7,284 bases of DNA, from assembly GCA_002393705.1 (NCBI GenBank), contig DGTH01000188.1:1556-8839 (forward strand), written 5' to 3'. Shown here in pieces: positions 6,986 to 7,284 of the stretch. The notes beneath the pieces are model-generated. The model searched no databases, was not told where the DNA came from, and saw only the letters and a list, made by a program, of their open reading frames with translations. The translations under genes were made by a program, and so were the position numbers. Origin of the DNA: Prevotella sp. UBA4341. Its GTDB lineage: Bacteria > Bacteroidota > Bacteroidia > Bacteroidales > Bacteroidaceae. How positions within the stretch are numbered: position 1 is the stretch's first letter; every line of letters begins with the position of its first letter.

Positions 6986-7037
6986 AAAGGGTGTGCCGCT
7001 CTTCCTCACCTGGGGGGATACAGGGGCACACTCCTTT
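6986..7037 (-). promoter_or_regulatory. Stem-loop in the RNase G mRNA leader
   Basis: On the - strand AAAGGAGTGTGCC (7037-7025) pairs with GGCACACCCTTT (6997-6986): 12 base pairs with one bulged A. The 27-base interior contains a further CCTG/CAGG pairing (7024-7021 with 7012-7009) around an 8-base loop. The stem ends 28 bases before the rng start and is not followed by a T run, so it is unlikely to be a terminator. It encloses GGAG-type purines in its first arm. Leader structures control RNase E synthesis in E. coli by self-cleavage; a similar role here is inference. Confidence 0.6.
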
Positions 7038-7065
7038 CATTTCTTCTGCTTAAAAGAACCAGAGC

Positions 7066-7155
7066 TTACTTGCTCTTATGACGATTCTTTCTCAGTCTCT
7101 TCTTACGCTTGTGGGTAGCCATCTTGTGGCCGTTCTTTTTCTTTCCGTTTGGCAT
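7066..7155 (-). CDS. 29-residue AURKAIP1/COX24 (mS38)-like basic protein
   Basis: The ATG at 7155 opens a 29-codon frame starting MPNGKKKNGHKMATHKRKKR and ending in TAA at 7068-7066. About half the residues are Lys or Arg, with three more His. The KMxxHKRKKRLRKNRHK pattern is the hallmark of the COX24 C-terminal/AURKAIP1 family, which includes mitoribosomal protein mS38; very short Bacteroidetes members are annotated under this name. It is probably an rRNA-binding ribosome-associated peptide; this role is inferred from the family and composition. It lies 27 bases after the HU stop and 108 bases before rng on the same strand, with no intervening promoter, so it is likely co-transcribed with both. 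It is too short for ordinary ORF cut-offs and is easily missed. The upstream leader is A/T-rich without a Shine-Dalgarno, as is normal for Bacteroidetes. Confidence 0.82.
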   Translation of the reverse strand: MPNGKKKNGHKMATHKRKKRLRKNRHKSK

Positions 7156-7182
7156 AATGTTAATATTTTAAGTTTTGAAAAA

Positions 7183-7284
7183 TTAGTCTTCGTCTTCCAC
7201 TTCCTCACCCTTCATCTTTGCCACGAAACTCTTGGCTGGCTTGAAATCGGGGAAATCGTGTGCGGGAATCACTATTGTTGTGTT
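7183..7284 (-). CDS. HU-family DNA-binding protein, C-terminal end only
   Basis: Only the last 33 codons are in the window, running off the right edge. They begin NTTIVIPAHDFPDFKPAKSF and end in TAA at 7185-7183. The IPA...FKPAKSF pattern matches the C-terminal strand and helix of HU/IHF proteins (IPA-x-x-x-x-x-FKPGK in classic HU). HU proteins are small dimers that bend and compact DNA. The chain finishes with an acidic tail (GEEVEDED) beyond the usual HU end, which may tune DNA binding. No terminator separates it from the next small gene. The family call rests on this short stretch. Confidence 0.75.
   Translation of the reverse strand, partial: NTTIVIPAHDFPDFKPAKSFVAKMKGEEVEDED

Larger units (their letters stand above)
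6954..7040 (-). other. Possible 28-codon leader ORF overlapping the rng start
   Basis: An ATG at 7040 (after GCAGAAGAA) opens a frame of 28 codons starting MKGVCPC and ending NPLNSA. Its TGA (6956-6954) overlaps the rng ATG (6957-6955) as ATGA, the arrangement of translationally coupled genes. The frame runs through both arms of the leader stem-loop. The peptide resembles no family I know, and a frame this short can occur by chance, so it is listed as possible only. Confidence 0.3.

Noticed and set aside
6986..7037. Terminator between the mS38-like gene and rng
   Set aside because: The stem is followed on the - strand by CGAGTTTATT rather than a T run, and no separate rng promoter of the TAnnTTTG type is visible after it.

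Overview
The window looks like chromosome of a Bacteroidales bacterium, most likely Prevotella or a close relative. The evidence is two Bacteroidetes-type promoters (TAnnTTTG at -7 with a TTG/TTTG at -33), starts without clear Shine-Dalgarno sequences, and the gene order HU protein, tiny mS38/COX24-like basic protein, RNase G. The genus is inferred from protein style, not from a database search. I see no insertion sequence, phage gene, tRNA, rRNA or CRISPR array.

Layout. On the + strand, 1-1071 is the 3' part of a GH13 alpha-amylase-family gene. It overlaps by four bases (ATGA) a small stand-alone AlaX-like tRNA-editing protein (1068-1538). The rest is on the - strand. A membrane-anchored endonuclease/exonuclease/phosphatase (EEP) protein (2610-1522) runs into the AlaX gene tail to tail with a 17-base overlap. 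It lies 17 bases downstream of a soluble hybrid histidine kinase (3881-2628), and the two probably form one transcript from a promoter at 3907-3939. Next upstream is a membrane GT2 glycosyltransferase (5139-3955) with its own promoter (5163-5194). Between that promoter and the next gene is an array of 22-base tandem repeats (5228-5359), and its last units form a strong terminator. Then come RNase G (6957-5383), a 29-residue basic protein (7155-7066) and the 3' end of an HU-family gene (7284-7183).

How the parts fit. HU, the mS38-like peptide and RNase G appear to be one transcription unit ending at the 5329-5365 hairpin; it combines a nucleoid protein, a probable ribosome-associated peptide and an RNA-processing enzyme. 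The RNase G leader holds a 12-bp stem-loop and a 28-codon upstream ORF whose stop overlaps the rng start, so post-transcriptional control is plausible. The kinase/EEP pair and the GT2 gene look like separate units for signalling and for envelope or exopolysaccharide work. The protein-coding content is fairly ordinary. The least explained material is the 22-base hairpin array and the RNase G leader.
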